64,000 bases of DNA from Blautia sp. MSJ-19 (GCF_018918125.1 NZ_JAHLQA010000007.1:124001-188000); one strand, 5' to 3'; counted from the stretch's first letter, positions 17,949 to 27,260 are shown. Numbers and translations are program-made. Notes: generated from the sequence alone by a model not told the origin.

Positions 17949-19282
17949 AAGTAACCTACACAGAAACAACTTATAAAGATAATGTTCGCAAGACAACAAC
18001 CCAGGAGCTGCCAACCATCAAAGACAACGACCGCGAAAACAATCTCATCAACATCTATCCACAGATGAAATATCAGAAACTCGAAGGCTTCGGCGGCGCA
18101 GTCACAGACTCCGCAGGCTATGTGTTCTCTCTTCTCAACGAAGAACAGAAATCAGAAATGGTCAACCAATATTTCAGCACAGAAAACATGGCCTATAATC
18201 AGGTGCGCATCCCGATCGACAGCTGTGATTTTTCCCTGGAACACTACGAAGCAGATTCCGACCCGGACGACACAGAATTTCAGAAATTCTCTTTTGCAAG
18301 AGTAGAAAAATACATTCTCCCGCTTCTGGATGCGGCAGAAAAAGCCTACGGAGGCAAACTCGATATCATGCTTTCCCCATGGAGCCCGCCGGCATATATG
18401 AAAACTACCGGGGAGCGAAACCACGGCGGCAAGCTGAAACCGGAATACCGCAAGCGCTGGGCAGAATATATCTGCCGATATATCGAAGAATACAGGAACA
18501 GAGGCTATCACGTTACCAAACTGACGATGCAGAACGAGCCAAAAGCAGTCCAGACCTGGGATTCCTGTATCTATACTGCAGAAGAACAGAAAGAATTTCT
18601 CCGCGATTATCTCTGGCCGTCTCTTAAAGCACACGGACTGGATGACATCGGGATCTATCTGTGGGATCATAACAAGGAGCGTGTTTTTGAATGGGCAGAG
18701 ACGATCATTGATGCAGAAACGACCAGCATGATCCGTGGAATGGCATTTCACTGGTACAGTGGAGATCATTTCGAAGCACTTCGCATGATCCGTGAGAAAT
18801 ACCCGGACAAGCAGCTTCTTCTCTCGGAAGCCTGCATTGAATACAGTAAGTTTTCCGCGGACGATTATCTGAATAATGCACAGAAATATGCCCACGACAT
18901 GATGGGAAATCTCAATGAAGGGATGAACACCTTCCTCGACTGGAACCTGATCCTGAACGAAGAGGGCGGTCCGAACCATGTAGGAAATTTCTGCGATGCC
19001 CCATACCTCTTTGACCGTAACAGCAAAGAACTCAAAGAAAGCAATATCCTCGGCTACCTCTGGCATTTCACCCATTTCCTTGAGCCAGGAGCCGTCAGAA
19101 TCGGCGTGAGCAGATACACCGACAAACTCGAAGTAACAGCCTTCGAAAAAGATGACAAGATCACCTTCGTTATCCTGAACCGGACCGATGAAGAACTCAC
19201 CGCACATATCCGCCTCGGAGAATACTGCACAGAGCTTACTGTTCAGCCGAAGTCCATCGGGTCCGGCGTGATGACGGAGTGA
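17945..19282 (+). CDS. Glycoside hydrolase family 30 (glucosylceramidase-like), cytosolic
   Basis: This 445-residue retaining glycosidase has a TIM barrel plus a beta domain at the C-terminus (about 390-445). Hallmarks are GFGGAVTDSAGY near residue 48, the acid/base Glu198 in MQNEP and the nucleophile Glu295 in LLLSEAC. It has no signal peptide, so it should act inside the cell on imported oligosaccharides or glycosides. Family activities include beta-glucosidase, glucosylceramidase, beta-xylosidase and beta-1,6-glucanase; the exact one cannot be decided here. It is the last gene of the ABC-kinase-regulator operon and overlaps the regulator gene by 4 bp, which argues for joint induction by its substrate. 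Confidence 0.9.
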   Translation: MKVTYTETTYKDNVRKTTTQELPTIKDNDRENNLINIYPQMKYQKLEGFGGAVTDSAGYVFSLLNEEQKSEMVNQYFSTENMAYNQVRIPIDSCDFSLEHYEADSDPDDTEFQKFSFARVEKYILPLLDAAEKAYGGKLDIMLSPWSPPAYMKTTGERNHGGKLKPEYRKRWAEYICRYIEEYRNRGYHVTKLTMQNEPKAVQTWDSCIYTAEEQKEFLRDYLWPSLKAHGLDDIGIYLWDHNKERVFEWAETIIDAETTSMIRGMAFHWYSGDHFEALRMIREKYPDKQLLLSEACIEYSKFSADDYLNNAQKYAHDMMGNLNEGMNTFLDWNLILNEEGGPNHVGNFCDAPYLFDRNSKELKESNILGYLWHFTHFLEPGAVRIGVSRYTDKLEVTAFEKDDKITFVILNRTDEELTAHIRLGEYCTELTVQPKSIGSGVMTE

Positions 19283-19409
19283 AAATGATTTTTTGACTTT
19301 AAACCCCAAAAGCACTTGTGTTTACAGGTTACTATGAGCTATACTGAAATGGTATCTGTCCGGAACCGTATGTTTCGGGCGTGTGTGAAAATTGGAGAGG
19401 GTTTAAATC

Positions 19410-20801
19410 ATGATTGTTACTTTAATTGAGAAAGTTTACAGCTTTCTGTGGGGAGATCTGGTGCGGATTCCGCTGCCGGGAGGCAGTTCGCTTGGAATTT
19501 CACTGCTGATCATCCTGCTGATTCCTACAGGAATCTATTTTACGATCCGGACACGTTTTTTGCCGATCCGTCTGTTTCCGGATATGGTAAGTGCACTGGT
19601 TGAGAAGAAGAAGGACAAAAACAGCCTGTCATCGTTTCAGACACTGATCGTATCGACGGCGACCAGAGTTGGTATGGGAAATCTGGTCGGTGTGGTTGCG
19701 GCGATATCAGCCGGAGGGGCCGGGGCAGTGTTCTGGATGTGGATCACAGCATTGATCGGTTCATCGACCGCGTTTATTGAGGCAACGCTTGCGCAGCTTT
19801 ATAAAGAAAAAGATCCGCTGTATGGTGGTTACCGGGGCGGCCCGGCGTATTATATCCATGCATACATAGAAGAAAAACAACACAAAAAGAGAAAGAAGGT
19901 CGTGATCTCTGTATTATTTGCAATCTCCGGCTTGATCTGCTGGTGCGGTATCAGCCAGGTGATCAGCAATTCGGTTGTTTCTTCCTTTAAGAATGCATTT
20001 TCTATTCCGCCGATCTATACGACAGTTGTACTGGTTGCAGTTGCTGCAGTGATCGTGCTTCGTAAGAATGCGACAGTTAAAGTGCTTGATATGGTTGTGC
20101 CGGTGATGGCAGTGTGCTATTTTGCAATCACAATTTTGATCATTGTGATGAACATTGGAAGCCTTCCGGGAGTTTTTGCAAGGATCTTTCAGGAAGCATT
20201 TGGACTTCGTCAGGCGGCGGCCGGTGGTTTTGGCGCAGTACTGATGAATGGAATCAAGAGAGGTCTGTTTTCAAACGAGGCAGGCTCCGGTTCTGCACCG
20301 TGCGCGGCAGCAGCGGCAGAATGTGACCAGCCGGTCAAGGCAGGACTTGTACAGGCACTTGGTGTTTTTGTAGATACGATCGTGATCTGCAGCTGCACTG
20401 CAATGATCATGCTCCTTGCGCCGGAAGAAAAGGTCGCAGGACTTTCCGGAATGGATCTTCTGCAGACGGCAATGGAACATCATCTTGGAAGATTTGGCGT
20501 GATCTTTATTGCTGCGACTCTGTTTCTGTTCAGTTTTTCCACTTTCCTTGGAATCCTGTTTTATGCGAGAAGCAATGTGGCATATCTTTTTGGAGATAAC
20601 TGGATTTCACAGACCGTATACAAAATCGTGGCACTGGTTATGCTGTTTATCGGCGGCCTTGCGGCGTATACTTTCGTGTGGGATCTGGGGGATGTGGGAA
20701 TCGGTCTGATGACAGTATTCAATATCATCATCCTGTATCCACAGGGGGAGAAAGCACTGAGAGAATTAAAAGAATACGAAAAAATGAAGAAAAACGGATA
20801 A
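19410..20801 (+). CDS. Sodium:alanine/glycine symporter (AGCS family)
   Basis: This 463-residue membrane protein has about ten to eleven helices and the AGCS signatures: PGGSSLGISLLIILLIPTGIYF at the N-terminus, TATRVGMGNLVGVVAAIS, YRGGPAYYI and the GLFSNEAGSGSAP substrate/Na+ motif. Family members bring in alanine, glycine or sometimes glutamine with Na+. It has its own leader of about 127 bp after the GH30 operon and ends at a bidirectional terminator shared with the convergent lipoprotein gene. The amino acid carried cannot be assigned from sequence alone. Confidence 0.9.
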   Translation: MIVTLIEKVYSFLWGDLVRIPLPGGSSLGISLLIILLIPTGIYFTIRTRFLPIRLFPDMVSALVEKKKDKNSLSSFQTLIVSTATRVGMGNLVGVVAAISAGGAGAVFWMWITALIGSSTAFIEATLAQLYKEKDPLYGGYRGGPAYYIHAYIEEKQHKKRKKVVISVLFAISGLICWCGISQVISNSVVSSFKNAFSIPPIYTTVVLVAVAAVIVLRKNATVKVLDMVVPVMAVCYFAITILIIVMNIGSLPGVFARIFQEAFGLRQAAAGGFGAVLMNGIKRGLFSNEAGSGSAPCAAAAAECDQPVKAGLVQALGVFVDTIVICSCTAMIMLLAPEEKVAGLSGMDLLQTAMEHHLGRFGVIFIAATLFLFSFSTFLGILFYARSNVAYLFGDNWISQTVYKIVALVMLFIGGLAAYTFVWDLGDVGIGLMTVFNIIILYPQGEKALRELKEYEKMKKNG

Positions 20802-20811
20802 ATACAAAAAA

Positions 20812-20842
20812 GGGGCTGCCTGTTTCAGGCAGCTCCTTTCGA
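20812..20842. terminator. Bidirectional terminator between convergent genes
   Basis: A 9-bp stem GGGGCTGCC/GGCAGCTCC with a 7-nt loop is flanked by an A-run on the left and a T-rich run on the right. It can terminate both the AGCS gene (+) and the lipoprotein gene (-). Confidence 0.8.
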
Positions 20843-20868
20843 CGTTACATAAATGAATATTTCAATGA

Positions 20869-21429
20869 TCAATAATAATCCACGGCTTCTACGGTTTCAC
20901 TTCCGGACATGAAGTCTGTTGTGATAGAGAAGTCATTGAAAGAATAAACACCGCCGACTTCGTTTCCATCTGCATCGTATGCCGGTTCGTATTCGATCGG
21001 AGTACCGTATACGCTCATAAAGTCGTTCAGGGTGGAGCCTACATATGCAGATGCATCACCGGAAGAACTGGAGTTGCCAGATGCAGAACTGCTGTCGTCG
21101 GAGCCTGTGGATGCATCTGAAGCAGAAGTAGTATCACCGGAAGTGCTGCCATCAGCAGAGGTGGAAGTTCCATCAGTTGTTGTACCGTCTGTGGATGCGG
21201 ATGTGCCGTTTGCGGTTGCCGGAGCCGGAGTTGTTGTCAGGCTGGCCGCCGGAGTAACGGTAGGAGCCGGAGTTGTGGTAGGAGCTGGTGTTGAGGTTGC
21301 TTCTGCTGGTTCTGGTGATATGGTCACAGCCTGGCTGTCGCCGGAATCATCAGGGGAAAAACCACAACCGGTCATGATGATTGATGCTGCAGCAATAGCT
21401 GATAAAAGCATAAGATTTCTTTTTTTCAT
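20869..21429 (-). CDS. Secreted lipoprotein with Thr/Ser/Pro-rich linker, function unknown
   Basis: This 186-residue protein has a lipoprotein signal peptide and lipobox SIIMTGC. The Cys lies near residue 22. Residues about 30-125 form a low-complexity linker of Thr, Pro, Ala, Ser, Gly and Asp, typical of wall-spanning spacers. The last 60 residues form a small domain (AYVGSTLNDFMSVYGTPIEYE, then a DYY end). This resembles in outline the SmpA/OmlA- or BamE-like fold found in other small lipoproteins, a weak comparison. It is monocistronic with its own promoter and a terminator. No function is assigned. Confidence 0.75.
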   Translation of the reverse strand: MKKRNLMLLSAIAAASIIMTGCGFSPDDSGDSQAVTISPEPAEATSTPAPTTTPAPTVTPAASLTTTPAPATANGTSASTDGTTTDGTSTSADGSTSGDTTSASDASTGSDDSSSASGNSSSSGDASAYVGSTLNDFMSVYGTPIEYEPAYDADGNEVGGVYSFNDFSITTDFMSGSETVEAVDYY

Positions 21430-21466
21430 GAGTATTATCTCCCTTACTTTTTAAGTATTTACTTCT

Positions 21467-21494
21467 ATTATGCTTGCTTTTTTGGACTTGTCAA
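21467..21494 (-). promoter_or_regulatory. Promoter of the Ser/Thr-rich lipoprotein gene
   Basis: On the minus strand TTGACA (21494-21489) is 16 bp from CATAAT (21472-21467), about 38 bp before the start codon. Confidence 0.6.
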
Positions 21495-21602
21495 TGGGAT
21501 ATGCAAAAAGTTTAGAAAAAAACATGAAATAAAGAGGTTTCCTTACGGACTTCAGAAAGACCGTGTACGAAAAAGAATGCAGATGGAATGCGGATGGAAC
21601 GC

Positions 21603-21631
21603 TTGCCGATAACCATTATAAATGATATATT
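21603..21631 (+). promoter_or_regulatory. Promoter of the FadR-type regulator/malic enzyme genes
   Basis: TTGCCG (21603-21608) is separated by 17 bp from TATATT (21626-21631). The ATG lies 27 bp further, with AGGAGG between. Confidence 0.6.
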
Positions 21632-21657
21632 AATAAGGAAATGTAGGAGGCAGAGAT

Positions 21658-22404
21658 ATGTTTAAAGAAATCGGGAACGAGCGGGCGTTTAATGGAATCT
21701 TGAATCAGATCATAGAGAATATCCAGAACGGCCGTCTGAAGGCGGGGGATGCGCTTCCGGCAGAGAGAACAATGGCAGAAACAATGGGAGTATCCAGACC
21801 GGCAGTACGTGAAGTACTGAGAGCACTGGAATTACTCGGAATCGTGAATCCGGTACCAGGTGGCGGTAATTATATTGCAGAGGACCTGGATTCCTGGCTG
21901 ATCGGTCCATTGGCTATTCTGTTTAAGCTGAATAATGGATACCTGAGACAGAACCAGCAGCTTCGAGCGGCATTGGAACGGGAGGCTGCAATTCTTGCAG
22001 CACGAAAATGTACGCCACTGGATGCGGCAGAGCTTCTGGGGATTCTTTCACGCATGGAGAGTGCGGAGGACAGGGCTTCAAAAGATGAATTTGACAAGGA
22101 ACTGCATACCAAGATCGCGAAGATCGCAGATAATCCGATGATCTACAGCGTCCTTGCGGCAGCAGACCAGCTTACTGAAAATACTATTTCCGGAATCAGA
22201 GATTATATAATGAAAACGAATCAGTCTGCGACAGATGTGGATGAGCAGCATCGTCATCTGGTCGAGGCCATCATCAATAATGACGAAAAACTTGCAAACC
22301 AGTATATGTCTGAACATATGGATATGATTGAATCATGCATGGATGAGATGCAGAAAAACAATCCGGGAAATAAAAGACCAGGAACGACAATAGGAGGAAA
22401 GTAA
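21658..22404 (+). CDS. GntR transcriptional regulator, FadR subfamily
   Basis: This 248-residue DNA-binding protein starts with a winged helix (residues about 10-75: LKAGDALPAERTMAETMGVSRPAVREVLRALELLGIV). An all-helical FCD ligand domain follows (about 90-235), with the conserved metal/ligand residues D-x(3)-H around FDKELHTKIAKIADN and a later E-Q-H-R-H. FCD regulators usually bind organic acids. It ends 1 bp before the malic enzyme gene, so a C4-acid or lactate/pyruvate-type effector and control of malate oxidation are likely but inferred. GGAGG precedes the ATG. Confidence 0.9.
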   Translation: MFKEIGNERAFNGILNQIIENIQNGRLKAGDALPAERTMAETMGVSRPAVREVLRALELLGIVNPVPGGGNYIAEDLDSWLIGPLAILFKLNNGYLRQNQQLRAALEREAAILAARKCTPLDAAELLGILSRMESAEDRASKDEFDKELHTKIAKIADNPMIYSVLAAADQLTENTISGIRDYIMKTNQSATDVDEQHRHLVEAIINNDEKLANQYMSEHMDMIESCMDEMQKNNPGNKRPGTTIGGK

Positions 22405-22405
22405 A

Positions 22406-23578
22406 ATGGATTACGCAAAAGAATCACTGAGATTACATGGAGAATGGAAAGGCAAGATCGAAGTTGTCACACGAGTACCGGCTGAGAACAAAGATGATCT
22501 TTCGCTTGCATATACACCGGGCGTTGCACAGCCGTGTCTGGAAATCCAGAAGGATGTAAACAAATCTTATGATCTTACCAGAAGATGGAATATGTGTCTG
22601 GTCGTAACAGACGGATCTGCAATTCTGGGTCTCGGAAATATCGGACCGGAAGCAGGAATGCCTGTAATGGAAGGAAAATGTGCACTTTTTAAAGCTTTTG
22701 GCGATGTAGATGCATTTCCACTCTGTATCAAGAGTAATGATGTAGATGAGATCGTAAATACAATCTATCTGATCTCGGGATCTTTTGGCGGAGTCAATCT
22801 GGAGGATATTTCCGCACCGAGATGTTTTGAGATTGAAAAAAAACTCAAAGAAAAATGTGATATTCCGATCTTCCATGATGATCAGCACGGAACCGCAATC
22901 GTAGTTTCAGCAGGACTGACCAATGCATTGAGACTTGTAGGAAAGAAATTCTCAGAAGCAAAGGTTGTGATCAATGGAGCCGGTTCTGCGGGCATTTCCA
23001 TCTGCAAGCTGCTGCTGGAACTGGGAATCGGTGATGTGGTCATGGTCGATCGCAAGGGAATTCTTGCACCTGGTGAGGAATGGATGAATCCGGCACAGAA
23101 AGAAATCGCAGAAAAAACAAACAAAGAGCAGCTTCATGGTGATCTGAAGACCGCAATGAAAGGCAGAGATATTTTTGTCGGTGTATCTGCACCGAATATC
23201 GTGACTGCAGAGATGGTAAGTACTATGGCAGACGATGCCATTGTATTTGCAATGGCAAATCCGACACCGGAAATTATGCCGGATGAAGCCAGAAAAGGCG
23301 GCGCAAGAGTTATTGCGACCGGACGTTCCGATTTCCCGAACCAGATCAACAATGTTCTGGTATTCCCGGGAGTATTCCGCGGAGCTTTTGATGTAAGAGC
23401 AAGTGACATCAATGAAGAAATGAAGATCGCAGCAGCAAAAGCGATTGCAGATCTGATTTCAGATGAAGAACTTTCTGAAGATAATATCATTCCGAAAGCA
23501 TTTGATAAGAGAGTTGGACCAGCAGTAGCCAAAGCAGTTGCAGAGGCTGCAAGAAAAACCGGCGTAGCACGTATCTGA
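22406..23578 (+). CDS. NAD(P)-dependent malic enzyme
   Basis: This 390-residue enzyme decarboxylates L-malate to pyruvate with reduction of NAD(P)+ in the cytosol. It is the short bacterial form. Visible hallmarks are LAYTPGVAQPC (catalytic Tyr), the divalent-metal acids in FHDDQHGTAIV, the Rossmann motif VVINGAGSAGISI and the FAMANPTPEIMPDEA segment. Asp rather than Arg/Ser in the MVDRKG region after the Rossmann beta strands suggests NAD preference, which is weak evidence. It is co-transcribed with the FadR-type regulator. A HisC-like aminotransferase follows after 88 bp. Confidence 0.92.
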   Translation: MDYAKESLRLHGEWKGKIEVVTRVPAENKDDLSLAYTPGVAQPCLEIQKDVNKSYDLTRRWNMCLVVTDGSAILGLGNIGPEAGMPVMEGKCALFKAFGDVDAFPLCIKSNDVDEIVNTIYLISGSFGGVNLEDISAPRCFEIEKKLKEKCDIPIFHDDQHGTAIVVSAGLTNALRLVGKKFSEAKVVINGAGSAGISICKLLLELGIGDVVMVDRKGILAPGEEWMNPAQKEIAEKTNKEQLHGDLKTAMKGRDIFVGVSAPNIVTAEMVSTMADDAIVFAMANPTPEIMPDEARKGGARVIATGRSDFPNQINNVLVFPGVFRGAFDVRASDINEEMKIAAAKAIADLISDEELSEDNIIPKAFDKRVGPAVAKAVAEAARKTGVARI

Positions 23579-23666
23579 TACACAGGGTATAAAGTTCTGA
23601 ATCCACATGAGCTCGCACAGCACATAACAAGTCGTGTGTATCAAAAATATAAAGAAGAAAGAAGAC

Positions 23667-24749
23667 ATGAAGATGAGTAACTGGGAAAAAAATATCCGCA
23701 GAGTGACTCCTTATACACCGGGAGAACAGCCGAATCAGCCGGATATGATAAAATTAAACACAAATGAAAATCCATATCCACCGGCACCGGGAGTTGCCAG
23801 GGCACTCAGAGATACAGAAACAGATGCACTGAGACTTTATCCGGATCCTGCAGCAAAGGATCTTGTCCATGCGATCGCAGAGGAATACGGCCTGCAGGAT
23901 GAGCAGGTATTTGTAGGAGTTGGTTCTGATGATGTGCTTGCCATGAGTTTTCTGACCTTTTTTAATGGAGGAAAACCGATCCTGTTTCCTGATATTACGT
24001 ATTCTTTTTATGATGTATGGGCAGATCTGTTCCGTATCCCATATGAAAGACCGGAACTGGACGCACATTTTCATATCAGAAAAGAAGATTATTTCAGAGA
24101 AAACGGAGGCATTATTTTCCCGAATCCGAATGCACCGACGGGAGTTTCCCTTCCTTTAAGTGATATTGAAGATATTGTGGCACATAATCAGGATGTGATC
24201 GTGATCGTAGACGAGGCATATGTGGATTTTGGTACACAGTCAGCGCTTCCATTGATCGAAAAATACGAAAATCTTCTGGTTGTTCAGACATTTTCCAAAT
24301 CCAGATCCATGGCAGGAATGCGTATCGGATATGCGATGGGATGCCCGAAACTGATCAAATATCTGAACGATGTAAAATATTCTTTCAATTCCTATACGAT
24401 GAACCGTACTTCCATCGCAGCAGGTGTGGCTGCGATCAGAGATCAGGAATATTTTCTGGAAACCTGTACGAAGATCATTGAAACGAGGGAATGGACAAAG
24501 AAAGAACTGAAAAAGCTTGGATTTACCTTTGAGGATTCCAAAGCAAACTTTATCTTTGCGACACATGAGAACTGCCCGGCACAGAAACTGTTCCAGGCAC
24601 TGAGAGAGCATCATATTTATGTGCGCTACTTCCCGGGTGGAAGAACGGAGAATCATCTTCGTATTACGATCGGAACCAGAGAAGAGATGGAGACTTTCCT
24701 TGGTTTCGTCAAAGAATATTTAAAAAAGGAGAATTTATGGAAGTTTTAG
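23667..24749 (+). CDS. hisC: Histidinol-phosphate aminotransferase family (HisC-like)
   Basis: The ATG at 23667 (or 23673) is preferred over one at 23634, because the family begins around NWEKNIRRVTPYTPGEQP and a purine-rich GAAAGAAG precedes it. The product of about 360 residues is a fold-type I PLP enzyme. It has LNTNENPYPP, the Asn of NPNAPTG, the Tyr of VDEAYVDF, the Schiff-base Lys in TFSKSRSMAGMRIGY and a C-terminal RITIGT. HisC converts imidazole-acetol phosphate to histidinol phosphate with glutamate. Orphan copies outside a his operon may also handle aromatic amino acids. It sits away from any other his gene and overlaps the next gene by 13 bp. Confidence 0.85.
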   Translation: MKMSNWEKNIRRVTPYTPGEQPNQPDMIKLNTNENPYPPAPGVARALRDTETDALRLYPDPAAKDLVHAIAEEYGLQDEQVFVGVGSDDVLAMSFLTFFNGGKPILFPDITYSFYDVWADLFRIPYERPELDAHFHIRKEDYFRENGGIIFPNPNAPTGVSLPLSDIEDIVAHNQDVIVIVDEAYVDFGTQSALPLIEKYENLLVVQTFSKSRSMAGMRIGYAMGCPKLIKYLNDVKYSFNSYTMNRTSIAAGVAAIRDQEYFLETCTKIIETREWTKKELKKLGFTFEDSKANFIFATHENCPAQKLFQALREHHIYVRYFPGGRTENHLRITIGTREEMETFLGFVKEYLKKENLWKF

Positions 24750-25237
24750 TACAGTGGTTTACAGATAATCTTTCACAGCATATTTCCAGAGAACTGATCA
24801 TTTTTATTATCTCTATGATCCCGATCCTGGAACTGAGGGGAGGTCTTCTGGCGGCATCACTGCTCAAGGTCTCAGCAGCAAAAGCGATTCCGATCTGTAT
24901 CATCGGGAACATTATCCCGATTCCGTTTATCCTGCTGTTTATCCGCCAGATTTTTAAAGTCCTCAAGAAAACGAAGCTGTTTCACAATCTGATCGTCAGA
25001 ATGGAAAACCGTGCGATGGGAAAAAGTGACCAGATCAAGCGTTATGAATTTCTGGGATTGCTTTTATTCGTAGGAATTCCGCTGCCGGGTACAGGCGCGT
25101 GGACAGGATCGCTGATCGCATCTCTTCTTGAGGTGGATATCAAGAAGTCCTCTATCGCTATTTTCTGTGGACTGATCATGGCTACGGTTATCATGTATGT
25201 AGTTTCCTATGGAATCGTAGGAAATCTGATACACTGA
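24737..25237 (+). CDS. Small membrane exporter family protein (Sm_multidrug_ex, COG2426)
   Basis: This 166-residue membrane protein has four or so hydrophobic helices. The family motifs are present: ISMIPILELRGGLLAASLL near residue 28 and GIPLPGTGAWTGSLIASLL near residue 112. The name small multidrug exporter is historical and the substrate is unknown. Its start lies 13 bp inside hisC with AAAAGGAG before the ATG, so the two are coupled. It has no relation to the small multidrug resistance family in sequence motifs. Confidence 0.8.
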   Translation: MEVLVQWFTDNLSQHISRELIIFIISMIPILELRGGLLAASLLKVSAAKAIPICIIGNIIPIPFILLFIRQIFKVLKKTKLFHNLIVRMENRAMGKSDQIKRYEFLGLLLFVGIPLPGTGAWTGSLIASLLEVDIKKSSIAIFCGLIMATVIMYVVSYGIVGNLIH

Positions 25238-25274
25238 TCTTCAGGAAAGCGTGAACAGTTATCATTTCAGCCTT

Positions 25275-25516
25275 TTGTGACTACAAGTGTTCTAATTTAT
25301 AGACATGACTTTGAAGTTGTGTTAAAATATTTCTAAATGTAAATTTCAACTGCAGGACTGCACAGTCAGTCTCAGAGAAAGACGGCTTTATCGGTGGATG
25401 CTGTACGGTGATACAGCATCTTTCCGGTATTTCTGAAATTCATGTCGATTCAGACAGATATTCCGTAGAGAAAAGCATCAAATGAATATAAGATAAGAAG
25501 ACAGAGAGGTTTTTTT
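25275..25516 (+). promoter_or_regulatory. Promoter region and structured leader of rho
   Basis: Two overlapping promoter candidates are seen: TTGTGA-17 bp-TATAGA (25275-25303) and TAGACA-17 bp-TAAAAT (25300-25328). The leader of about 180 nt contains a perfect hairpin GATGCTGTA/TACAGCATC at 25397-25420 followed by TTTCC, and GACTG/CAGTC just before. Rho often regulates itself through its leader in other bacteria. Whether that applies here is inference. Confidence 0.45.
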
Positions 25517-27145
25517 ATGAGAGAAAAATACGAATCATTGTCGCTTGCAACGTTAAAAGATCTTGCAAAAGCAAGAGGACTGAAGGGCATTTCCACATTG
25601 AGAAAGCCGGAACTGATCGAAAGAATGCTTCAGGAAGACGAGAAGGAAACGTCTGAAAAAGAAGCAGAAGTAAAGAAAGAGACCAGTGCGGAACCGATCA
25701 GACAGGAAAACAGAGTGCGTGAACAGAAACCGGCATACGACGCTGGTGAGAGAAAATCATATCAGGAACGCGGCAGTTACCGTGAGCGTAATAATTACCA
25801 GGAGCGTAATAATTATCAGGAACGCAACAACTACCAGGAACGTAATAATTACCAGGAACGCAACAACTACCAGGAGCGCAATAATTACCAGGAACGTAAT
25901 AATTACCAGGAACGCAATAATTATCAGGAACGTAATAATTATCAGGAACGTAATAACTATCAGGATGGAACAGAGTATGCACATAAAAATCCGACTCCGG
26001 CAGAGACGGCGCAGCTTGACAGTGGTGAGAAGGCAAACGGCATTCTGGAGGTCCTTCCGGATGGATACGGTTTTATACGCTGTGCAAATTATCTGCCAGG
26101 TGAAAATGATATTTATGTGTCTCCGTCACAGATCCGCCGTTTTAATCTGAAGACCGGTGATATTCTCAAGGGAAGTATCCGTATCAAAACACAGGGGGAG
26201 AAGTTCAGCGCACTTCTGTATGTGGATTCCATCAATGGATTTCCGCCAAGTGAAGGACAGAGACGATACAATTTCGAAGATATGACACCGATTTTTCCAA
26301 ATCAGCGTCTGCGTATGGAACGACCGGGCGGCACAGTTGCCATGAGGATCATGGACCTTCTGAGTCCGATCGGCAAAGGACAGCGAGGCATGATCGTGTC
26401 CCCGCCAAAAGCAGGTAAGACCACTCTTCTCAAGGATGTGGCAAAATCAATCCTCAAAAATAATCCAAACATGCATCTGATCATTCTTCTGATCGATGAA
26501 CGTCCGGAGGAAGTGACCGATATCAAGGAAGAAATCCGTGGAAGCAATGTAGAAGTCATCTATTCTACATTTGATGAGCTTCCGGAGCATCACAGACGTG
26601 TTTCAGAGATGGTTGTGGAACGTGCACGCCGTCTGGTGGAACACAAGCAGGATGTAACGATCCTTCTGGATTCGATCACGAGACTTGCAAGAGCATACAA
26701 TCTCTGTGTGACACCGAGTGGCAGAACTCTGTCAGGAGGTCTGGACCCGGCGGCACTGCATATGCCGAAGCGATTTTTTGGTGCAGCCCGTAATATGAGA
26801 GAGGGAGGAAGCCTGACGATCCTTGCAACAGCACTTGTGGATACCGGCAGCAAGATGGATGATGTCATCTATGAGGAATTCAAAGGAACTGGTAATATGG
26901 AACTTGTCCTTGACCGCAAACTGCAGGAAAAGAGAGTGTTCCCGGCCATTGATATCCAGAAATCCGGTACGAGACGGGAGGACCTCCTGCTGACACCGGA
27001 CGAACAGGAAGCGGTCTACAATATGCGCCGTGCACTGAACAGTCTGAAGGCAGAAGATGCGGTTGAACAGATCCTGAATATGTTTTCCAGAACGAAGACA
27101 AATGAAGAGTTTGTACAGACAGCAAAAAAACAGAAATTTTTATAA
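25517..27145 (+). CDS. rho: Transcription termination factor Rho with a repeat-built linker
   Basis: This 542-residue hexameric RNA helicase ends untranslated transcripts. Residues 1-40 are the Rho N-terminal helical domain ([17 protein letters not shown]). Residues about 45-165 are a charged, disordered linker. Residues 92-151 of it are ten tandem hexads: nine NNYQER and a final NNYQDG. The RNA-binding OB fold follows ([27 protein letters not shown]). The ATPase domain has Walker A in [26 protein letters not shown], the Q-loop/R-loop region and the [10 protein letters not shown] arginine finger. The core is complete, so the enzyme should be active. The linker is comparable in place to N-rich or prion-like inserts known in other Rho proteins. 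Confidence 0.95.
   Translation: MREKYESLSLATLKDLAKARGLKGISTLRKPELIERMLQEDEKETSEKEAEVKKETSAEPIRQENRVREQKPAYDAGERKSYQERGSYRERNNYQERNNYQERNNYQERNNYQERNNYQERNNYQERNNYQERNNYQERNNYQERNNYQDGTEYAHKNPTPAETAQLDSGEKANGILEVLPDGYGFIRCANYLPGENDIYVSPSQIRRFNLKTGDILKGSIRIKTQGEKFSALLYVDSINGFPPSEGQRRYNFEDMTPIFPNQRLRMERPGGTVAMRIMDLLSPIGKGQRGMIVSPPKAGKTTLLKDVAKSILKNNPNMHLIILLIDERPEEVTDIKEEIRGSNVEVIYSTFDELPEHHRRVSEMVVERARRLVEHKQDVTILLDSITRLARAYNLCVTPSGRTLSGGLDPAALHMPKRFFGAARNMREGGSLTILATALVDTGSKMDDVIYEEFKGTGNMELVLDRKLQEKRVFPAIDIQKSGTRREDLLLTPDEQEAVYNMRRALNSLKAEDAVEQILNMFSRTKTNEEFVQTAKKQKFL
25790..25969 (+). repeat. 18-bp in-frame tandem repeat within rho, ten units
   Basis: Ten 18-bp units (AATAATTAYCAGGARCGY type) encode NNYQER nine times and NNYQDG once. 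Units differ mainly at third codon positions (AAC/AAT, TAC/TAT, GAG/GAA, CGC/CGT), so the peptide is held more constant than the DNA. Confidence 0.95.
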
Positions 27146-27150
27146 ACAGC

Positions 27151-27179
27151 TTGCATTTGAAGAACCAGTATGTTATAAT
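27151..27179 (+). promoter_or_regulatory. Promoter of rpmE
   Basis: TTGCAT (27151-27156) is 17 bp from a perfect TATAAT (27174-27179). It begins just after the rho stop codon. Confidence 0.75.
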
Positions 27180-27189
27180 CAGAAAGCTG

Positions 27190-27210
27190 CGAAATAAATT
27201 GGCAATTTCG
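27190..27210 (+). promoter_or_regulatory. Leader hairpin of rpmE
   Basis: CGAAAT and ATTTCG are separated by 9 nt, very near the predicted 5' end of the rpmE message. Ribosomal protein L31 leaders with autoregulatory structures are known in Firmicutes. A covariance-model search would tell if this is one. Confidence 0.35.
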
Positions 27211-27260
27211 TTGAGTTAATACGAATAGAAAAATAGAAGAAATATAGAGAGGTGAAAATC

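Noticed and set aside
18152-19315. 387-codon antisense frame opposite the GH30 gene
   Set aside because: It mirrors a gene with clear catalytic motifs. It has no start signal and no recognised domain.
21032-21454. 140-codon frame opposite the Ser/Thr-rich lipoprotein
   Set aside because: Low-complexity Val/Ala/Glu/Pro sequence arises from the complementary codons. The lipoprotein has a signal peptide, promoter and terminator.
25686-26150. Repetitive peptides in other frames of the rho repeat
   Set aside because: Their regularity comes from the NNYQER-coding units. The Rho frame is complete and has all family motifs.
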